Assembly: GCF_014646295.1 (NCBI RefSeq)
Contig: NZ_BMNE01000003.1
Coordinates: 615,965-679,964 of the forward strand
Origin: Nocardia rhizosphaerihabitans
GTDB taxonomy: Bacteria > Actinomycetota > Actinomycetes > Mycobacteriales > Mycobacteriaceae
Direction of reading: 5' to 3'
Length of the DNA stretch: 64,000 bases
Position 1 is the stretch's first letter. Every line of letters begins with the position of its first letter. Both the position numbers and the translations under genes were made by a program. Shown one piece after another: positions 36,003 to 47,727 of this stretch. The notes under the pieces were generated by a model. The model was not told where the DNA came from and searched no databases. It saw only the letters and a program-made list of their open reading frames with translations.

Positions 36003-36728
36003 TCATGCTCCCTGTCCGGCGGAGTCTTCTTCTGCCGCACTGCTTTCCGGGACGTGCAGCCCCGCCAGGGTCGCCTCGCCCGGCGCTCCGTCGAGTGCGC
36101 CGGGGCGTTCGTCGGGGAAGCCGGCGAGGATGCGCGCGGTTTCGCGGAAGGTGCACAGGGGAGCGCCCCGAGTCGGCCGCACCTGATGGCCCGCTCGCAG
36201 CGCATCGGTGATGGCCCGCGCCGATTCCGGGGTCTGGTTGTCGAAGAATTCCCAGTTCACCATCATCACCGGCGCGTAATCGCAAGCGGCATTGCACTCG
36301 ACGTGCTCGAGGGTGATGGCGCCGTCGGCGGTGGTCTCGCCGTGCGAGATACCCAGATGTTGTTGCAGCGCTTCATAGATGGCGTCGCCGCCGAGGACCG
36401 CGCACAGGGTGTTGGTGCACACGCCGACGTGGTAGTCGCCGGTCGGGGTGCGCCGGTACATGGAATAGAAGGTGGCGACGGCGGTCACCTCGGCGCCGGT
36501 GAGGCCTATTTTGTCGGCGCAGAAGTCGATCCCGGTGCCGGTGACATACCCTTCCTCGGCCTGCACCAGGTGCAGCAGCGGCAGCAGCGCCGACCGGGGG
36601 TGCGGGTACCGGGCGACGATCTCCTTGGCGTCGACTTCGAGTCGCTGCCGCACATGCGGCGGGTACGGTTCCGGCCTGCTGGTGAGCTTCAGCAGAATCG
36701 CGGTGCCGGAGGGCTGTTCGCTGATCAT
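36003..36728 (-). CDS. nuoE: NADH-quinone oxidoreductase subunit E
   Basis: A 241-residue thioredoxin-like [2Fe-2S] subunit. Cluster cysteines appear in [14 protein letters not shown] (~105) and [17 protein letters not shown] (~145). The start MISEQPSGT at 36728 overlaps the nuoD stop. The C-terminal ~60 residues after the cluster domain are Pro/Ala/Glu-rich, as in other actinobacteria. Confidence 0.94.
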   Translation of the reverse strand: MISEQPSGTAILLKLTSRPEPYPPHVRQRLEVDAKEIVARYPHPRSALLPLLHLVQAEEGYVTGTGIDFCADKIGLTGAEVTAVATFYSMYRRTPTGDYHVGVCTNTLCAVLGGDAIYEALQQHLGISHGETTADGAITLEHVECNAACDYAPVMMVNWEFFDNQTPESARAITDALRAGHQVRPTRGAPLCTFRETARILAGFPDERPGALDGAPGEATLAGLHVPESSAAEEDSAGQGA

Positions 36729-38038
36729 CGGTCTACTCCGCCCATGACGGGGTCGATGCTGGCGACCGAGGCGATGACGTCGGCGACCATGCCGCCCTCG
36801 CACATCGCGGCCACCGCCTGCAGATTGGTGAACGAGGGATCGCGGTAGTGCACCCGGTACGGGCGGGTGCCGCCGTCGCTGACCATGTGCACGCCCAGCT
36901 CGCCGCGCGGTGACTCCACCGCCGTATACACCTGTCCCGCGGGCACCCGCATGCCCTCGGTGACGAGCTTGAAATGGTGGATCAGCGATTCCATGGAGGT
37001 GCCCATGATCTTGCCGATGTATTTCGGCGAGTTGCCCAGTCCGTCGGGGCCGAGCTTCAGGTCGGCGGGCCAGGCGATCTTCTTGTCGTCGACCATGACC
37101 GGGCCGGGCCGCAGCCGGTCGAGGCACTGCTCGACGATCTTGAGCGACTCGGTCATCTCGGCGACCCGGATCAGGTAGCGGCCGTAGCAGTCGCAGCCGG
37201 TGGTCGTCGGGATGTCGAATTCGTAGTTCTCGTATCCGCAGTAGGGCGCCGACTTGCGCAGATCGTGGGGCAGGCCGGTGGCCCGCAGGACCGGTCCGGT
37301 GATGCCGAGCGCCATGCAGCCGGTGAGGTCGAGGTAGCCGATGTCCTGGGTGCGCTTCTTCCAAATCGGGTTGGCGCTGAGCAGATGCTCCATGTCGCGC
37401 AGCCGGCCGGGCATGATCTCGAGGAGTTCGCGGACCTTGGTCACGCCGTCGTCGGGCAGGTCCTGGGCGAGGCCGCCGGGACGGATGAAGGCGTGGTTCA
37501 TCCGCAGGCCGGTGATGGTCTCGAACACGTCGAGGATGAGTTCGCGTTCGCGGAAACCGAACAGCATCGGGGTGAGCGCGCCCAGTTCCATGCCGCCGGT
37601 CGCCAGCGCGACCAGGTGCGAGGAAATGCGATTGAGTTCCATCAGCATGACCCGCACCACGGTGGCCCGCTCGGGGATCTGCTCGGTGATGTCGAGCAGT
37701 TTCTCCACGCCGAGGCAGTAGGCGGTTTCGTTGAAGAAGGGCGACAGGTAGTCCATCCGGGTCACGAAGGTGACGCCCTGGATCCAGGGGCGGAATTCCA
37801 GGTTCTTCTCGATGCCGGTGTGCAGATAGCCGATGCCGCAGCGGGCTTCGGTGACGGTTTCGCCTTCGATCTCGAGGATCAGGCGCAGCACGCCGTGCGT
37901 GGACGGGTGCTGCGGGCCCATGTTGACGACGATGCGTTCTTCGCCCCCACCGTCGATCACCTCGCTGACCTGGTCCCAGTCCTGGCCTGCGACGGTGACG
38001 ACCTGCGGTTCGTCGCGGCGGAAATCGGTGTCGGTCAT
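36725..38038 (-). CDS. nuoD: NADH-quinone oxidoreductase subunit D
   Basis: A 437-residue quinone-site subunit related to the hydrogenase large subunit. [20 protein letters not shown] (~40-59) carries the quinone-binding His; [29 protein letters not shown] and the C-terminal DPVMGGVDR are also conserved. ATG 38038 overlaps the nuoC stop. Confidence 0.96.
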   Translation of the reverse strand: MTDTDFRRDEPQVVTVAGQDWDQVSEVIDGGGEERIVVNMGPQHPSTHGVLRLILEIEGETVTEARCGIGYLHTGIEKNLEFRPWIQGVTFVTRMDYLSPFFNETAYCLGVEKLLDITEQIPERATVVRVMLMELNRISSHLVALATGGMELGALTPMLFGFRERELILDVFETITGLRMNHAFIRPGGLAQDLPDDGVTKVRELLEIMPGRLRDMEHLLSANPIWKKRTQDIGYLDLTGCMALGITGPVLRATGLPHDLRKSAPYCGYENYEFDIPTTTGCDCYGRYLIRVAEMTESLKIVEQCLDRLRPGPVMVDDKKIAWPADLKLGPDGLGNSPKYIGKIMGTSMESLIHHFKLVTEGMRVPAGQVYTAVESPRGELGVHMVSDGGTRPYRVHYRDPSFTNLQAVAAMCEGGMVADVIASVASIDPVMGGVDR

Positions 38039-38793
38039 CAGCTGTAGGTCCTCCGCTCGTCGGGCGGCGGTATCCGCGCGCCCTTGTACTCCACCGGGAT
38101 CCCGCCGAGCGGGTAGTCCTTGCGCTGCGGATGGCCGCGCCAGTCGTCGGGCATGGTGATGCGAGTCAGCGAGGGATGCCCGTCGAAGAGGATGCCGAAG
38201 AAGTCGTAGGTCTCGCGTTCGTGCCAGTCGGTGGTCGGATACACCGCGAACAGCGAGGGAATGTGCGGATCGGCATCGGGGGCAGACACTTCCAGCCGCA
38301 CCCGCCGGTTGTGCGTGATCGACATCAGGTGATAGACCGCATGCAGTTCGCGGCCCTCGTCGTCGGGATAGTGGACGCCGTTGACGCCCAGGCACAGTTC
38401 GAAGCGCAGCGAGGTGTCGTCGCGCAACGCGCTCGCGACGGCGACCAGATGTTCGCGCCGCACATGCAGGGTGATCTCGTCGCGGAAGACGACGATCTTC
38501 TCGATCACGGTGTCGAAGGCGATCACCCGGTTGGTCAGCGCCGCGCGCAGGGTGCCGACGAACGCGTCGAACCAGCCACCGTAGGGCGGTGGGGTGCCCG
38601 CGGGCAGGGCGACGGGGGTGACCAGACCGCCGTAGCCGGAGGTGTCACCGGTGCCGGTGACACCGAACATGCCGCGGCGGGTGCCGATCACCTCGTCCTC
38701 GGGTGGCGCGGGCGGCGCGGGTGCGGCGGGAGTTTCCTCCGGAATGTCTTGTCCCGCATTGCTGTCGGCGTTGTCGGGAGCGTCGAAGGTCAT
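38038..38793 (-). CDS. nuoC: NADH-quinone oxidoreductase subunit C
   Basis: A 251-residue subunit. After a variable Pro/Ala-rich N-terminus (~1-40), the NuoC signature [20 protein letters not shown] (~200-219) and [16 protein letters not shown] (~222-237) are clear. Separate NuoC and NuoD is the actinobacterial arrangement, in contrast to the enterobacterial fusion. ATG overlaps the nuoB stop. Confidence 0.95.
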   Translation of the reverse strand: MTFDAPDNADSNAGQDIPEETPAAPAPPAPPEDEVIGTRRGMFGVTGTGDTSGYGGLVTPVALPAGTPPPYGGWFDAFVGTLRAALTNRVIAFDTVIEKIVVFRDEITLHVRREHLVAVASALRDDTSLRFELCLGVNGVHYPDDEGRELHAVYHLMSITHNRRVRLEVSAPDADPHIPSLFAVYPTTDWHERETYDFFGILFDGHPSLTRITMPDDWRGHPQRKDYPLGGIPVEYKGARIPPPDERRTYS

Positions 38794-39344
38794 CGCAGCA
38801 GGCCCTCCATCCGGATGGTCGGCGTGCTGGCCAGCGCGGCCTGTTCGGCGGCGCGGATCGCTTCCTCGCGGTTGACGCCCATCGGCATCTCGGCGATCTT
38901 GGCGTGCAGCGCGAGGATCGCGTTGAGCAGCATCTCCGGGCGCGGCGGGCAGCCGGGCAGGTAGATGTCGACCGGGACGATATGGTCGACACCCTGCACG
39001 ATCGCGTAGTTGTTGAACATGCCACCCGAGGACGCGCAGACGCCCATGGCCAGTACCCATTTGGGTTCGGTCATCTGGTCGTAGACCTGGCGCAGCACCG
39101 GTGCCATCTTCTGACTCACCCGGCCCGCGACGATCATCAGATCGGCCTGGCGCGGGGAGGCACGGAACGCCTCCATGCCGAAGCGGGCGATGTCGAATCG
39201 CCCTGCGCCGGTGGCCATCATTTCGATCGCGCAGCAGGCCAACCCGAACGTCGCGGGCCAGACCGAGCCCTTACGCAGGTAGCCGGCGAAATCTTCGACG
39301 GTGCTCAGCAGGAACCCGCTGGGCAGTTTCTCTTCGAGACCCAT
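38790..39344 (-). CDS. nuoB: NADH-quinone oxidoreductase subunit B
   Basis: A 184-residue subunit carrying cluster N2, which reduces quinone. Cysteine ligands lie in [10 protein letters not shown] (~33-42), MGVCASSGG (~100) and [10 protein letters not shown] (~130). The start [10 protein letters not shown] at 39344 is 10 nt after the nuoA stop. Confidence 0.96.
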   Translation of the reverse strand: MGLEEKLPSGFLLSTVEDFAGYLRKGSVWPATFGLACCAIEMMATGAGRFDIARFGMEAFRASPRQADLMIVAGRVSQKMAPVLRQVYDQMTEPKWVLAMGVCASSGGMFNNYAIVQGVDHIVPVDIYLPGCPPRPEMLLNAILALHAKIAEMPMGVNREEAIRAAEQAALASTPTIRMEGLLR

Positions 39345-39354
39345 TATTTCCCAC

Positions 39355-39735
39355 TCATTCCCAGCTGAGGCCGCCGCGCCGCCACTCGTAGGCGTAGGCG
39401 ACCGACACATTGACGATGAACAGCGCCATCGCGGCGAGTCCGAAGAGCCCGAGCGCATCGAAGTGCACGGCCCACGGGTAGAGGAACACGATCTCGATGT
39501 CGAAGATGATGAACAACATCGCGGTGAGGTAGTACTTCACCGGAAAGCGCTGTCCCGTGGCGTTTCCCGGGCCGCCCGCGATGGCGTGCGGTGTCGGCTC
39601 GATGCCGCATTCGTAGGGTTCCAGCTTGGCCCTGTTGTAGCGCTTCGGGCCGATCAGCGCCGCCATGATGACGGAGAACACCGCGAACGCGGCGGCGATG
39701 GCGCCGAGTACGAGCGCGGGCACCTCGATATTCAC
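39355..39735 (-). CDS. nuoA: NADH-quinone oxidoreductase subunit A
   Basis: A 126-residue, three-helix subunit. Conserved loop [15 protein letters not shown] (~37-51) and [20 protein letters not shown] (~64-83) with membrane acidic residues. First gene of the operon; GAGGAGG precedes ATG 39735. The transcript then runs through nuoN and probably into the methyltransferase. Confidence 0.96.
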   Translation of the reverse strand: MNIEVPALVLGAIAAAFAVFSVIMAALIGPKRYNRAKLEPYECGIEPTPHAIAGGPGNATGQRFPVKYYLTAMLFIIFDIEIVFLYPWAVHFDALGLFGLAAMALFIVNVSVAYAYEWRRGGLSWE

Positions 39736-40105
39736 GACTGCTTTCCCCTCCTCGCTGGAGCAGGTCGAGCCGTGTGGCCCGGCCGCGGACGGCAGCTTTG
39801 GCGAGACGGGGCCGACAACGTTGTCCGCCGATACGGGGCTCGCGCAAGGCTGTGCAGCGATGGCGGAGCGTTATACAGGAGCCCGCGCTCGTGTGAGCTA
39901 GAGCACAGACTACCGCCGTTTCGGTGGTCCGCCGCGCGTTTCCGGGGCGGGGTTTGATCGATTTCGGTACCGCGATTCATGAGCGACCCGGGGGTAATCC
40001 CGGATGGGCGCACGACGAGCAACCACTGGTGTTACCAGTGGTGATAGACAGAACTGTGCGACTCGGACTATCCGAGGGATCGGGACGATGCCCGGCCGTG
40101 GCCGA
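39736..40105. promoter_or_regulatory. Leader and promoter region of the nuo operon
   Basis: 370 bp with no convincing gene. On the minus strand a TATAAC (-10-like) lies at 39875-39870, about 135 nt before nuoA, with no good -35. Between it and nuoA is the perfect 12-bp palindrome GACAACGTTGTC (39814-39825). Farther out are two hairpins near the end of the receiver-protein gene. The promoter call is weak. Confidence 0.35.
40022..40076. terminator. Paired hairpins after the receiver-protein gene
   Basis: CTCGGA-CTA-TCCGAG (40062-40076) and a perfect 9-bp stem ACCACTGGT-GTT-ACCAGTGGT (40022-40042) follow the stop of the minus-strand receiver gene by 30 and 64 nt. Neither has a U-tract. They may terminate that gene, or the longer one may be an operator for nuo. 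Confidence 0.45.
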
Positions 40106-40507
40106 TCAGCGGGCGAGCAGGATGGTGGTCACCGCGCGGGTCAGCTGCATGGGGTCGATCGGGTGCGACACCGCCGCCTCGGCGCGCGACCAGTTCGCCA
40201 GCCAGGCGTCGTCGGGCCTGCCGGTCAGCACGACCACCGGCGGGCACTTCTCGATCTCGTCCTTGAGCTGCTTGGCGATGCCGAGGCCACCCGCGGGCGC
40301 GGATTCCCCGTCGAGGATCGCCAGATCGATCCCGCCCGCATCCATCTGCTCGATGACCACCGGCGCGGTGGCGACCTCGAAGAAGTCGAGCTCCGGTAGA
40401 TCGGCGCGCGGCTTACGGCCCAGCGCCAGGATCACCTGTTGCCTGGTGTCGGCATCGTTGCTGTAGACCAGCACACGCAGCGGGGTGGAACCATTCGATT
40501 CGGCCAC
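40106..40507 (-). CDS. Stand-alone receiver-domain protein (Rv3143-like)
   Basis: A 133-residue CheY-like domain with no output domain: VLVYSNDADTRQQVILALG at the N-terminus, the expected phospho-acceptor position in DLAILDGESAP (~62-72, Asp in LDG), the Thr position VVVLTGRPDDAW (~92) and SHPIDPMQL in place of the usual Lys-Pro motif. Length and position next to nuoA match Rv3143 of Mycobacterium tuberculosis. The N-terminal acidic pair is partly replaced, so phosphorylation may be atypical. It may regulate respiration; this is inference from conserved linkage. Confidence 0.82.
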   Translation of the reverse strand: MAESNGSTPLRVLVYSNDADTRQQVILALGRKPRADLPELDFFEVATAPVVIEQMDAGGIDLAILDGESAPAGGLGIAKQLKDEIEKCPPVVVLTGRPDDAWLANWSRAEAAVSHPIDPMQLTRAVTTILLAR

Positions 40508-40607
40508 GCTCGGATCGTACGTCCGCGCGGGCAGGCCGCGTGGCAGGTTCGCCGGATCAGCCGGTTGGCCTGCGGGGCAAGGTAGTCCACCGGAGGCCTC
40601 CCGCGGG

Positions 40608-41702
40608 TTACCAGTCGCCGTCCTGGACCTTCTTGTCGCCCAGGGGGATCACCGGAAGTGGCTGTTCGATGGGCGGATTGGGGTGTTCGTCGGCGAGCCA
40701 GTCGCCGGTGGGTTTCACCTCGGCGAGTTCGGTCGATGGTGGTAGGTCGTCGGCGTCGGCGGCGTAGTAGTCGAACCAGGGCAGGTTGTGCTGGGCGTAG
40801 GCCTGGGCGGTGATCGGTGTCGGGGGTGCCGGTTCGCCGGTGATCTGTTGCCATTCGGCGGCGGAGGCGAGGTGGACGAAGGCGCGGCCGTCGGCGTCGG
40901 GGTGGTAGTCCTCGATCGGGCGTTTGTCGGCGAAGATCTCCTGACGCATGGTTCCGCCCGCGCCGAGACCCATCTTCCTGGCGGCGGGACGAGCTCCTCG
41001 TGCACGCGACGAACCCGTTGGCACCGCACCGGGAGCCGGGGGACCGCCGGGAGCGGCGCACGCGACCGGGGCGCCGTAGTGCGGTGCGGCCGGCGGTGCG
41101 CCGTAGACCATCTCCTCGGCGAGCCACGGTGCAGTGGGCGCGGCGGGCATGGGTTGCCGCCTGGCGCGTTCGGCGGCGTTCCAGGCTTCCAGCGCGGCAT
41201 CGGTGAGTCCGTGGACGGCGAGCTGCACGCCACCCCATTGCTCGGTGCCCGTCACCTGGCCTTCGACGGTCGCACCGAGTCCGAGCGGCACCGCGACGAA
41301 CTGGCGGACTGTGCCGTCGCCGGAGTTGATGCCGTCCATCCACGGCTGCTGGGGTAGCGCGAGGTAGTTCTGCGGATCCTGGCCGAGGGTGTCGCTCCAC
41401 GGCTTGCCGGATACCGCGCAGACCTTGCCGACACCGACCTTCAGTGCGGCGGGGGTGGTCGCGGAGAATCGCAGCCACATGGCTTCGCGCTGGTAGACCG
41501 GCAACATGACGCCGCCGCGCTGACGCCATTCGGCGGGCACGGTGTCGGGGTAGTCGGCGACCCGGCGCAGCGGGAACGTACCGAGTCCGGGTGGCAGCGG
41601 ATAGGTGCCCGTCTCGGGCAGTCGCAGGGTGCGGATGAAGGTCACCCGCACGCCGCCCGGCAGTTCGAGCGCGTCCCCGGACAGTTTCACTTCGGACGAC
41701 AT
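40608..41702 (-). CDS. Conserved actinobacterial protein of unknown function
   Basis: A 364-residue protein starting MSSEVKLSGDALELPGGVRV. The first ~180 residues look like a conserved domain (TLRLPETGTYPLPPGLGTFP, GGVMLPVYQREAMWLRFSAT, VGVGKVCAVSGKPWSD), followed by a Pro/Ala-rich middle and a C-terminal conserved part (GAGGTMRQEIFADKRPIEDY, WFDYYAADADDLP). I have seen this architecture across actinobacteria but know no function. No signal or membrane segments. The frame upstream of 41702 is not conserved. Confidence 0.75.
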   Translation of the reverse strand: MSSEVKLSGDALELPGGVRVTFIRTLRLPETGTYPLPPGLGTFPLRRVADYPDTVPAEWRQRGGVMLPVYQREAMWLRFSATTPAALKVGVGKVCAVSGKPWSDTLGQDPQNYLALPQQPWMDGINSGDGTVRQFVAVPLGLGATVEGQVTGTEQWGGVQLAVHGLTDAALEAWNAAERARRQPMPAAPTAPWLAEEMVYGAPPAAPHYGAPVACAAPGGPPAPGAVPTGSSRARGARPAARKMGLGAGGTMRQEIFADKRPIEDYHPDADGRAFVHLASAAEWQQITGEPAPPTPITAQAYAQHNLPWFDYYAADADDLPPSTELAEVKPTGDWLADEHPNPPIEQPLPVIPLGDKKVQDGDW

Positions 41703-41908
41703 ATCCCACCCCTTCGTTCGATCGCGTACAGACGAATCCGTCCCCCTGGCGACGACCGTACCCGCGGCACGGGTCAGCGTCCACGGTGTTGCGATCAACG
41801 ACGTACCGACAGCAATCGATCGGCTGCCCGCACCACCACAGACACGTTGTTGTGTTGGTGACAAAAACCTGTGGCGGCGTGGGCGACTCACCGCTTACGG
41901 TCACGAGG

Positions 41909-42733
41909 ATGAACAAGAAATGGCACCACGTGGCCGTGGTGAACGAAGAGATCGCCGAGCGCGGAAACTACCGGACCGCCGGTGGCGCACATATCGAGAT
42001 CGGTGCGGCAGTGGCGGCGGCACGGGCGGGAACAGTGTCGTACACACCGGCGCTGCTGGATGCGATCGTGAGCACCGGTGCACCCGGAGCCGGACCCACC
42101 GTGGTCGAGGTGACAGACGAAGGCAGTGTGCAAGCGGCTCGACGGCTGCACGCCGACGGCACGAGCGGGAGGATCGGCGTGCTCAATTTCGCGTCGGCAC
42201 GCAATCCCGGTGGCGGCTACCTGCGCGGGGCGCGGGCGCAGGAGGAAGATCTGTGCCGCAGCTCCCTGCTGTACACGTGCCTGCTCGAAGCCCCGGATTA
42301 CTATGCGGCGCATCGCGCGTCGACGGATCTGAGGTACAGCCACCGGGTGATCGTCTCGCCGGACGTGCCGGTGATCCGGGACGACCAGGGCGAGCTGGCC
42401 GAGCCGTTCCCGGTGACCTTCCTGACCTCGCCTGCGCCGAACGCGGGTGAACTGGCCCGTCGTTCGGCCCGGGTAGACGTGCGCGAAGTGCTCACGCACA
42501 GGGCCGAACGTGTGGTCGCTGCGGCGGCACGCCACGAGGTGCGCACCCTGGTGCTCGGCGCGTGGGGTTGTGGGGTGTTCCGCAACGACCCCGCCCAGGT
42601 CGCCGATGCGTTCGGTGCCGCACTGGACACGTGGGGAGCGGCGTTCGATTCTGTCGTGTTCGCGGTCTGGGACCGGGCCGCCGATTCAGCCAATCGAGCG
42701 GCCTTCCAGTCACGCTTCGGCGCAATCGAATAG
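41909..42733 (+). CDS. PARG-like macrodomain protein (TIGR02452 family)
   Basis: A 274-residue protein. The catalytic signature GGGYLRGARAQEEDLCRSS (~95-113) is the bacterial poly(ADP-ribose) glycohydrolase motif (GGG...QEE), with the adenine region VLNFASARNPGGG just before. The C-terminal part has LVLGAWGCGVFRNDPAQVAD, the macrodomain phosphate loop. Members remove ADP-ribose from modified targets. Start ATG 41909 (MNKKWHHVAVV) follows ACGAGG. No ADP-ribosyltransferase gene is visible nearby. Confidence 0.88.
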   Translation: MNKKWHHVAVVNEEIAERGNYRTAGGAHIEIGAAVAAARAGTVSYTPALLDAIVSTGAPGAGPTVVEVTDEGSVQAARRLHADGTSGRIGVLNFASARNPGGGYLRGARAQEEDLCRSSLLYTCLLEAPDYYAAHRASTDLRYSHRVIVSPDVPVIRDDQGELAEPFPVTFLTSPAPNAGELARRSARVDVREVLTHRAERVVAAAARHEVRTLVLGAWGCGVFRNDPAQVADAFGAALDTWGAAFDSVVFAVWDRAADSANRAAFQSRFGAIE

Positions 42734-42754
42734 CCGGTCGACACCAGAATCCCG

Positions 42755-43636
42755 CTACGGCCCGATCGCGGCGTGGAAAGCGTCGGTCCCGGTTTCGAGC
42801 GGATCGATGAGATGGGCCAGAAACAGCCGGGTCGCCGGGGTGGGGGCAGCCGTGGTGACCGCGTGCCAGGCCCGGTCGAGGGGAGTGCCCGGCACATCGA
42901 TCGTGTGCAGCGCACCGGATTCCAGGTGCTCACCGACGGCGTCGGAATGGATGAGGGTGATACCGAGACCCTCCCGCGCCGCCGCGATGACCGCGCCGTG
43001 TGAACCCAGGGTCAGCGTCGGCGGGTCGATCTGGAGACGGTCGATCAGCGCGAGCGTCGCTTCCCTGGTGCCCGAACCGTTGCCGCGCAGTAGCCAGGTG
43101 GTGTGGCGTGGATCGTGGGTGTCGCCTGCGCCGACGACGACGAGGGTGCTCGGGCGCCGCGCCTGGATGACCAGGTTCGCCGCGTGCGGGGGGCGTCCCG
43201 CGATGACGAGATCGGTCTCGTGGTGCTGCAGTTCGAGAAACAGCACGTCACGGGGCTGGATGGACAGACTCAGTTCCACCTCGGGATAGCGGTGGCGAAA
43301 CGAGGCCAGCGGTCGCAGCACCACCGATTCACCCGCCGTCGCGACGACGCCGATGCGTAGCCGGCCCGCCTCGGCCTGCCGCACGGCGGCGTGCGCTTCC
43401 TTCATGAGACCGAGGATCCCGCGACAGTATTCGGCGTAGACCCGGCCCGCCTCGGTGAGGGCGATCCCGCGCCCGGATCGGGTGATCAGTTTGGCGCCGA
43501 GCTGCTTTTCGACATGGGCGACCGCGGCCGACACCGCCGCCTCGGTGACATGCAGCTGGGCGGCCGCGCGGCGAATGCTGCCCAGCCGGGCCACCGCGAG
43601 GAAGGTTTCCATCCGCCCCGCGCTCACCCTGCCCAT
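42755..43636 (-). CDS. cbbR: LysR-family regulator of the cbb operon (CbbR)
   Basis: A 293-residue LysR protein. Its winged helix is METFLAVARLGSIRRAAAQL, then HVTEAAVSAAVAHVEKQLGA; the effector domain spans ~90-290. It is divergent from cbbL with 124 bp between, the standard cbbR arrangement, and CbbR activates cbb genes in response to metabolites such as RuBP or NADPH. Two inverted repeats lie in the gap. Start 43636 is kept; ATG 43612 is possible. Confidence 0.87.
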   Translation of the reverse strand: MGRVSAGRMETFLAVARLGSIRRAAAQLHVTEAAVSAAVAHVEKQLGAKLITRSGRGIALTEAGRVYAEYCRGILGLMKEAHAAVRQAEAGRLRIGVVATAGESVVLRPLASFRHRYPEVELSLSIQPRDVLFLELQHHETDLVIAGRPPHAANLVIQARRPSTLVVVGAGDTHDPRHTTWLLRGNGSGTREATLALIDRLQIDPPTLTLGSHGAVIAAAREGLGITLIHSDAVGEHLESGALHTIDVPGTPLDRAWHAVTTAAPTPATRLFLAHLIDPLETGTDAFHAAIGP

Positions 43637-43653
43637 TACCCGACGGTAGCAAA

Positions 43654-45203
<1,550 letters not shown>

Positions 45204-45211
45204 GGAGCACC

Positions 45212-45634
45212 ATGTATCTGCGACACGGGACGTTCTCGTATCTGCCCGAGCTCACCGACGAAGAGATCGCGGCGCAGGTGCGCTACGCACTGCTCAACAA
45301 CTGGCCGGTCTCGATCGAGTACACCGACGATCCGCACCCGCGCAACACCTACTGGGAGATGTGGGGGTTGCCGCTGTTCGACCTCGACGAACCCGACGGG
45401 GTGATGGCCGAGATCAACGCCTGCCGGGCGACGTTTCCGCGCCACTACGTGCGGGTCACCGCCTACAACGCGACCTACACGAAACAGACGACGGCGCTGA
45501 GTTTCCTGGTGCAGCGCCCGGCCGAGGAGCCCGGTTTCGAGCTGGCGCGGGCCGAGGGCTCGGATCGCCGCCAGATCTACAGCGTGCGCTCCTATGCCAC
45601 CGATCGTCCGCAGGGACAGCGGTATGGCGGCTGA
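45212..45634 (+). CDS. cbbS: RuBisCO small subunit
   Basis: A 140-residue small subunit, [20 protein letters not shown], with [20 protein letters not shown] and a C-terminal hairpin extension ([33 protein letters not shown]) characteristic of red-type enzymes. It begins 8 nt after cbbL and overlaps cbbX by 11 nt. Confidence 0.96.
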   Translation: MYLRHGTFSYLPELTDEEIAAQVRYALLNNWPVSIEYTDDPHPRNTYWEMWGLPLFDLDEPDGVMAEINACRATFPRHYVRVTAYNATYTKQTTALSFLVQRPAEEPGFELARAEGSDRRQIYSVRSYATDRPQGQRYGG

Positions 45635-46643
45635 CGGATCCGCCGGCGGATTCCGGTTGCCGCGGCCGGGCGTCACCGACGCCCGGCCGTCGCGCCCGCC
45701 CGCCGAGGGCGCCACCGCGACCGAGGAACTGCTGAGCGAGGACGCGCTGTTGGATCTTTCTCTCGACCTGGCAGGCCACGACGTGGCCGAAACGCTGGCC
45801 GCGCTCGACGCGGAGCTGATCGGCCTGGCGAATGTGAAGGAGCGGGTGCGCGAGATCGCGGCGCTGCTGATGATCGACCGGGCGCGGCGGCGCTTCGGGC
45901 TGGAGTCCTCGCGTCCGACGATGCACATGAGCTTCACCGGCGGTCCCGGCACCGGCAAGACGACGGTGGCGTTGCGGATGGCGCAGATGCTGCACGCGCT
46001 GGGCTACATCCGGAAACCGAAGGTGCACACGGTGACCCGTGACGACCTGGTCGGCCAGTTCATCGGCCACACCGCGCCCAAGACCAAGGAGGCGATCGCC
46101 AAGGCCGCGGGCGGAGTGCTGTTCATCGACGAGGCCTACTACCTGTTCCGGCCCGAGAACGAACGGGACTACGGGCAGGAGGTGATCGAGATCCTGCTGC
46201 AGGAGATGGAGAGCGAGCGGGCGAACCTGGTCGTCATCTTCGCCGGCTACCCGGATCGGATGGACCGCTTCTTCTCCGCCAATCCGGGGCTGTCCTCGCG
46301 GGTGGCCCATCACCTCGAGTTCGCCGACTACACCCACGAAGAACTCATGGGCATCGCCGAGTTGATGGTGACGGGGGAGAACTTCCGCTTCGACGCGGCC
46401 GCGCATGTCGCGTTCGCGGAGTACCTGACGGTGCGGATGACCCGGCCGCGGTTCTCGAATGCGCGCAGCGTGCGCAACGCGATCGACCGGTGCCGGTTGC
46501 GGCAGGCCAAACGGCTCGTCGAGGCGGCGCGGCCGCTGTCGAAGACCGACCTGATCACTCTGTGCGACCGGGACGTCTACGGCAGCAGCGTGTTCGACGA
46601 CGCGGGGCAGGAGGTGGCCGCGACGCCATGCCGGACGGATTGA
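45624..46643 (+). CDS. cbbX: Red-type RuBisCO activase CbbX
   Basis: A 339-residue AAA+ ATPase. Walker [19 protein letters not shown] (~112), pore-loop region [18 protein letters not shown] (~144), Walker [18 protein letters not shown] (~165) and sensor/arginine finger region [14 protein letters not shown]. It remodels red-type RuBisCO by pulling on the large-subunit C-terminus. The extra ~50 N-terminal residues are low-complexity. Start ATG 45624 is within the cbbS end and coupled to it. Confidence 0.95.
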   Translation: MAADGSAGGFRLPRPGVTDARPSRPPAEGATATEELLSEDALLDLSLDLAGHDVAETLAALDAELIGLANVKERVREIAALLMIDRARRRFGLESSRPTMHMSFTGGPGTGKTTVALRMAQMLHALGYIRKPKVHTVTRDDLVGQFIGHTAPKTKEAIAKAAGGVLFIDEAYYLFRPENERDYGQEVIEILLQEMESERANLVVIFAGYPDRMDRFFSANPGLSSRVAHHLEFADYTHEELMGIAELMVTGENFRFDAAAHVAFAEYLTVRMTRPRFSNARSVRNAIDRCRLRQAKRLVEAARPLSKTDLITLCDRDVYGSSVFDDAGQEVAATPCRTD

Positions 46644-47719
46644 AGACCCTCACCCGCTACACGATCGAGGAGGAGCATCGCCATCCCGGTTCGTCGGGTG
46701 AGTTCTCGGCGCTGGTCAACGTGGTGGCCACGGCGACGAAGATCATCGCCAATCAGGTGACGCGCGGCGCGATCATCGGATCGGGCCGCGACGACGACGA
46801 GCCGCTGTCGGTGAGCAGGCGGCTCGACGCGTTGACCGACGAGATCATGGTGGCCCAGACCCAGTGGACCGGGCACCTGTCGGGGTTGCTGTCCGAGCAG
46901 CGCGCCACCGCGCTGCCGGTGCCGGCGACCCAACGGCGCGGCAAGTATCTGCTGGCCTACGACGCGCTGGACGGGTCGAGCAATATCGACGTGAATCTGC
47001 CCGTCGGCTCGATTTTCAGCATTCTGCGCGCACCGCAGGAGGTGCTGGCCGGTACCGCCGAGCCGGGCGACGCCGACTTTCTCCAGCCCGGTGTGGCGCA
47101 GGTGTGTGCCGGATTCACGCTGTACGGGCCGGCGACGATGCTGGTGATCACCACCGGCAGCGGGGTCGACGGGTTCACCCTCGATCGGGAGATCGGCGCG
47201 TTCGTGCTGACCCACCCGCACATGCGGATCCCCGACGACACATCGGGTTTCGCGATCAACGCGGCCAACGAACGGTTCTGGGAACGGCCGGTGCGCCGCT
47301 ACGTACAGGAGTGCCTGGAGGGGGTGGACGGGCCGCGGGGACGGGACTTCAACATGCGCTGGGTCGCCTCGCTGGTGGCCGACACCTTCCACATCCTGAC
47401 TCGGGGCGGGATGTACCTGTATCCGCGCGATACCCGCAATCCCGCACGGCCGGGCCGGGTTTCGCTGTTGTACGGGGCCAATCCGATCGCCTTCATCGTC
47501 GAGCAGGCCGGCGGGGCGGCGACCACAGGGCACGACCGGGTGATGCTGGTGTCGCCTGCCGAGGTGCATCAGCGGGTGCCGTTCATCTTCGGTTCCCGCA
47601 ACGAGGTGCTGCGCATCGAGCGCTACCACTCCGAGCCGGACGCCGGCCCGAGTTTCGACAGCTCGCTGTTCGGCTCGCGGTCGCTGTTCCGTCCGGCCAA
47701 GCACGATCAGCGCAAGTAG
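46628..47719 (+). CDS. cbbF: Fructose-1,6-bisphosphatase class I
   Basis: A 363-residue FBPase. Metal-site motif YDALDGSSNIDVNLPVGSIF (~113-132) is the class I signature; substrate residues appear in NARWVASLVAD-type NMRWVASLVAD (~244) and GGMYLYPRD (~262). It regenerates fructose 6-phosphate in the Calvin cycle and may also hydrolyse sedoheptulose bisphosphate. It overlaps cbbX by 16 nt. Class I FBPases are unusual for actinobacteria, which normally use GlpX for gluconeogenesis, so this copy belongs to the cbb unit. Confidence 0.93.
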   Translation: MPDGLKTLTRYTIEEEHRHPGSSGEFSALVNVVATATKIIANQVTRGAIIGSGRDDDEPLSVSRRLDALTDEIMVAQTQWTGHLSGLLSEQRATALPVPATQRRGKYLLAYDALDGSSNIDVNLPVGSIFSILRAPQEVLAGTAEPGDADFLQPGVAQVCAGFTLYGPATMLVITTGSGVDGFTLDREIGAFVLTHPHMRIPDDTSGFAINAANERFWERPVRRYVQECLEGVDGPRGRDFNMRWVASLVADTFHILTRGGMYLYPRDTRNPARPGRVSLLYGANPIAFIVEQAGGAATTGHDRVMLVSPAEVHQRVPFIFGSRNEVLRIERYHSEPDAGPSFDSSLFGSRSLFRPAKHDQRK

Positions 47720-47727
47720 GAGTCGCC

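Noticed and set aside
39732..40022. 96-codon minus-strand frame in the nuo leader
   Set aside because: Ser/Arg/Pro-rich and without ribosome site or similarity; the region is better read as a leader.
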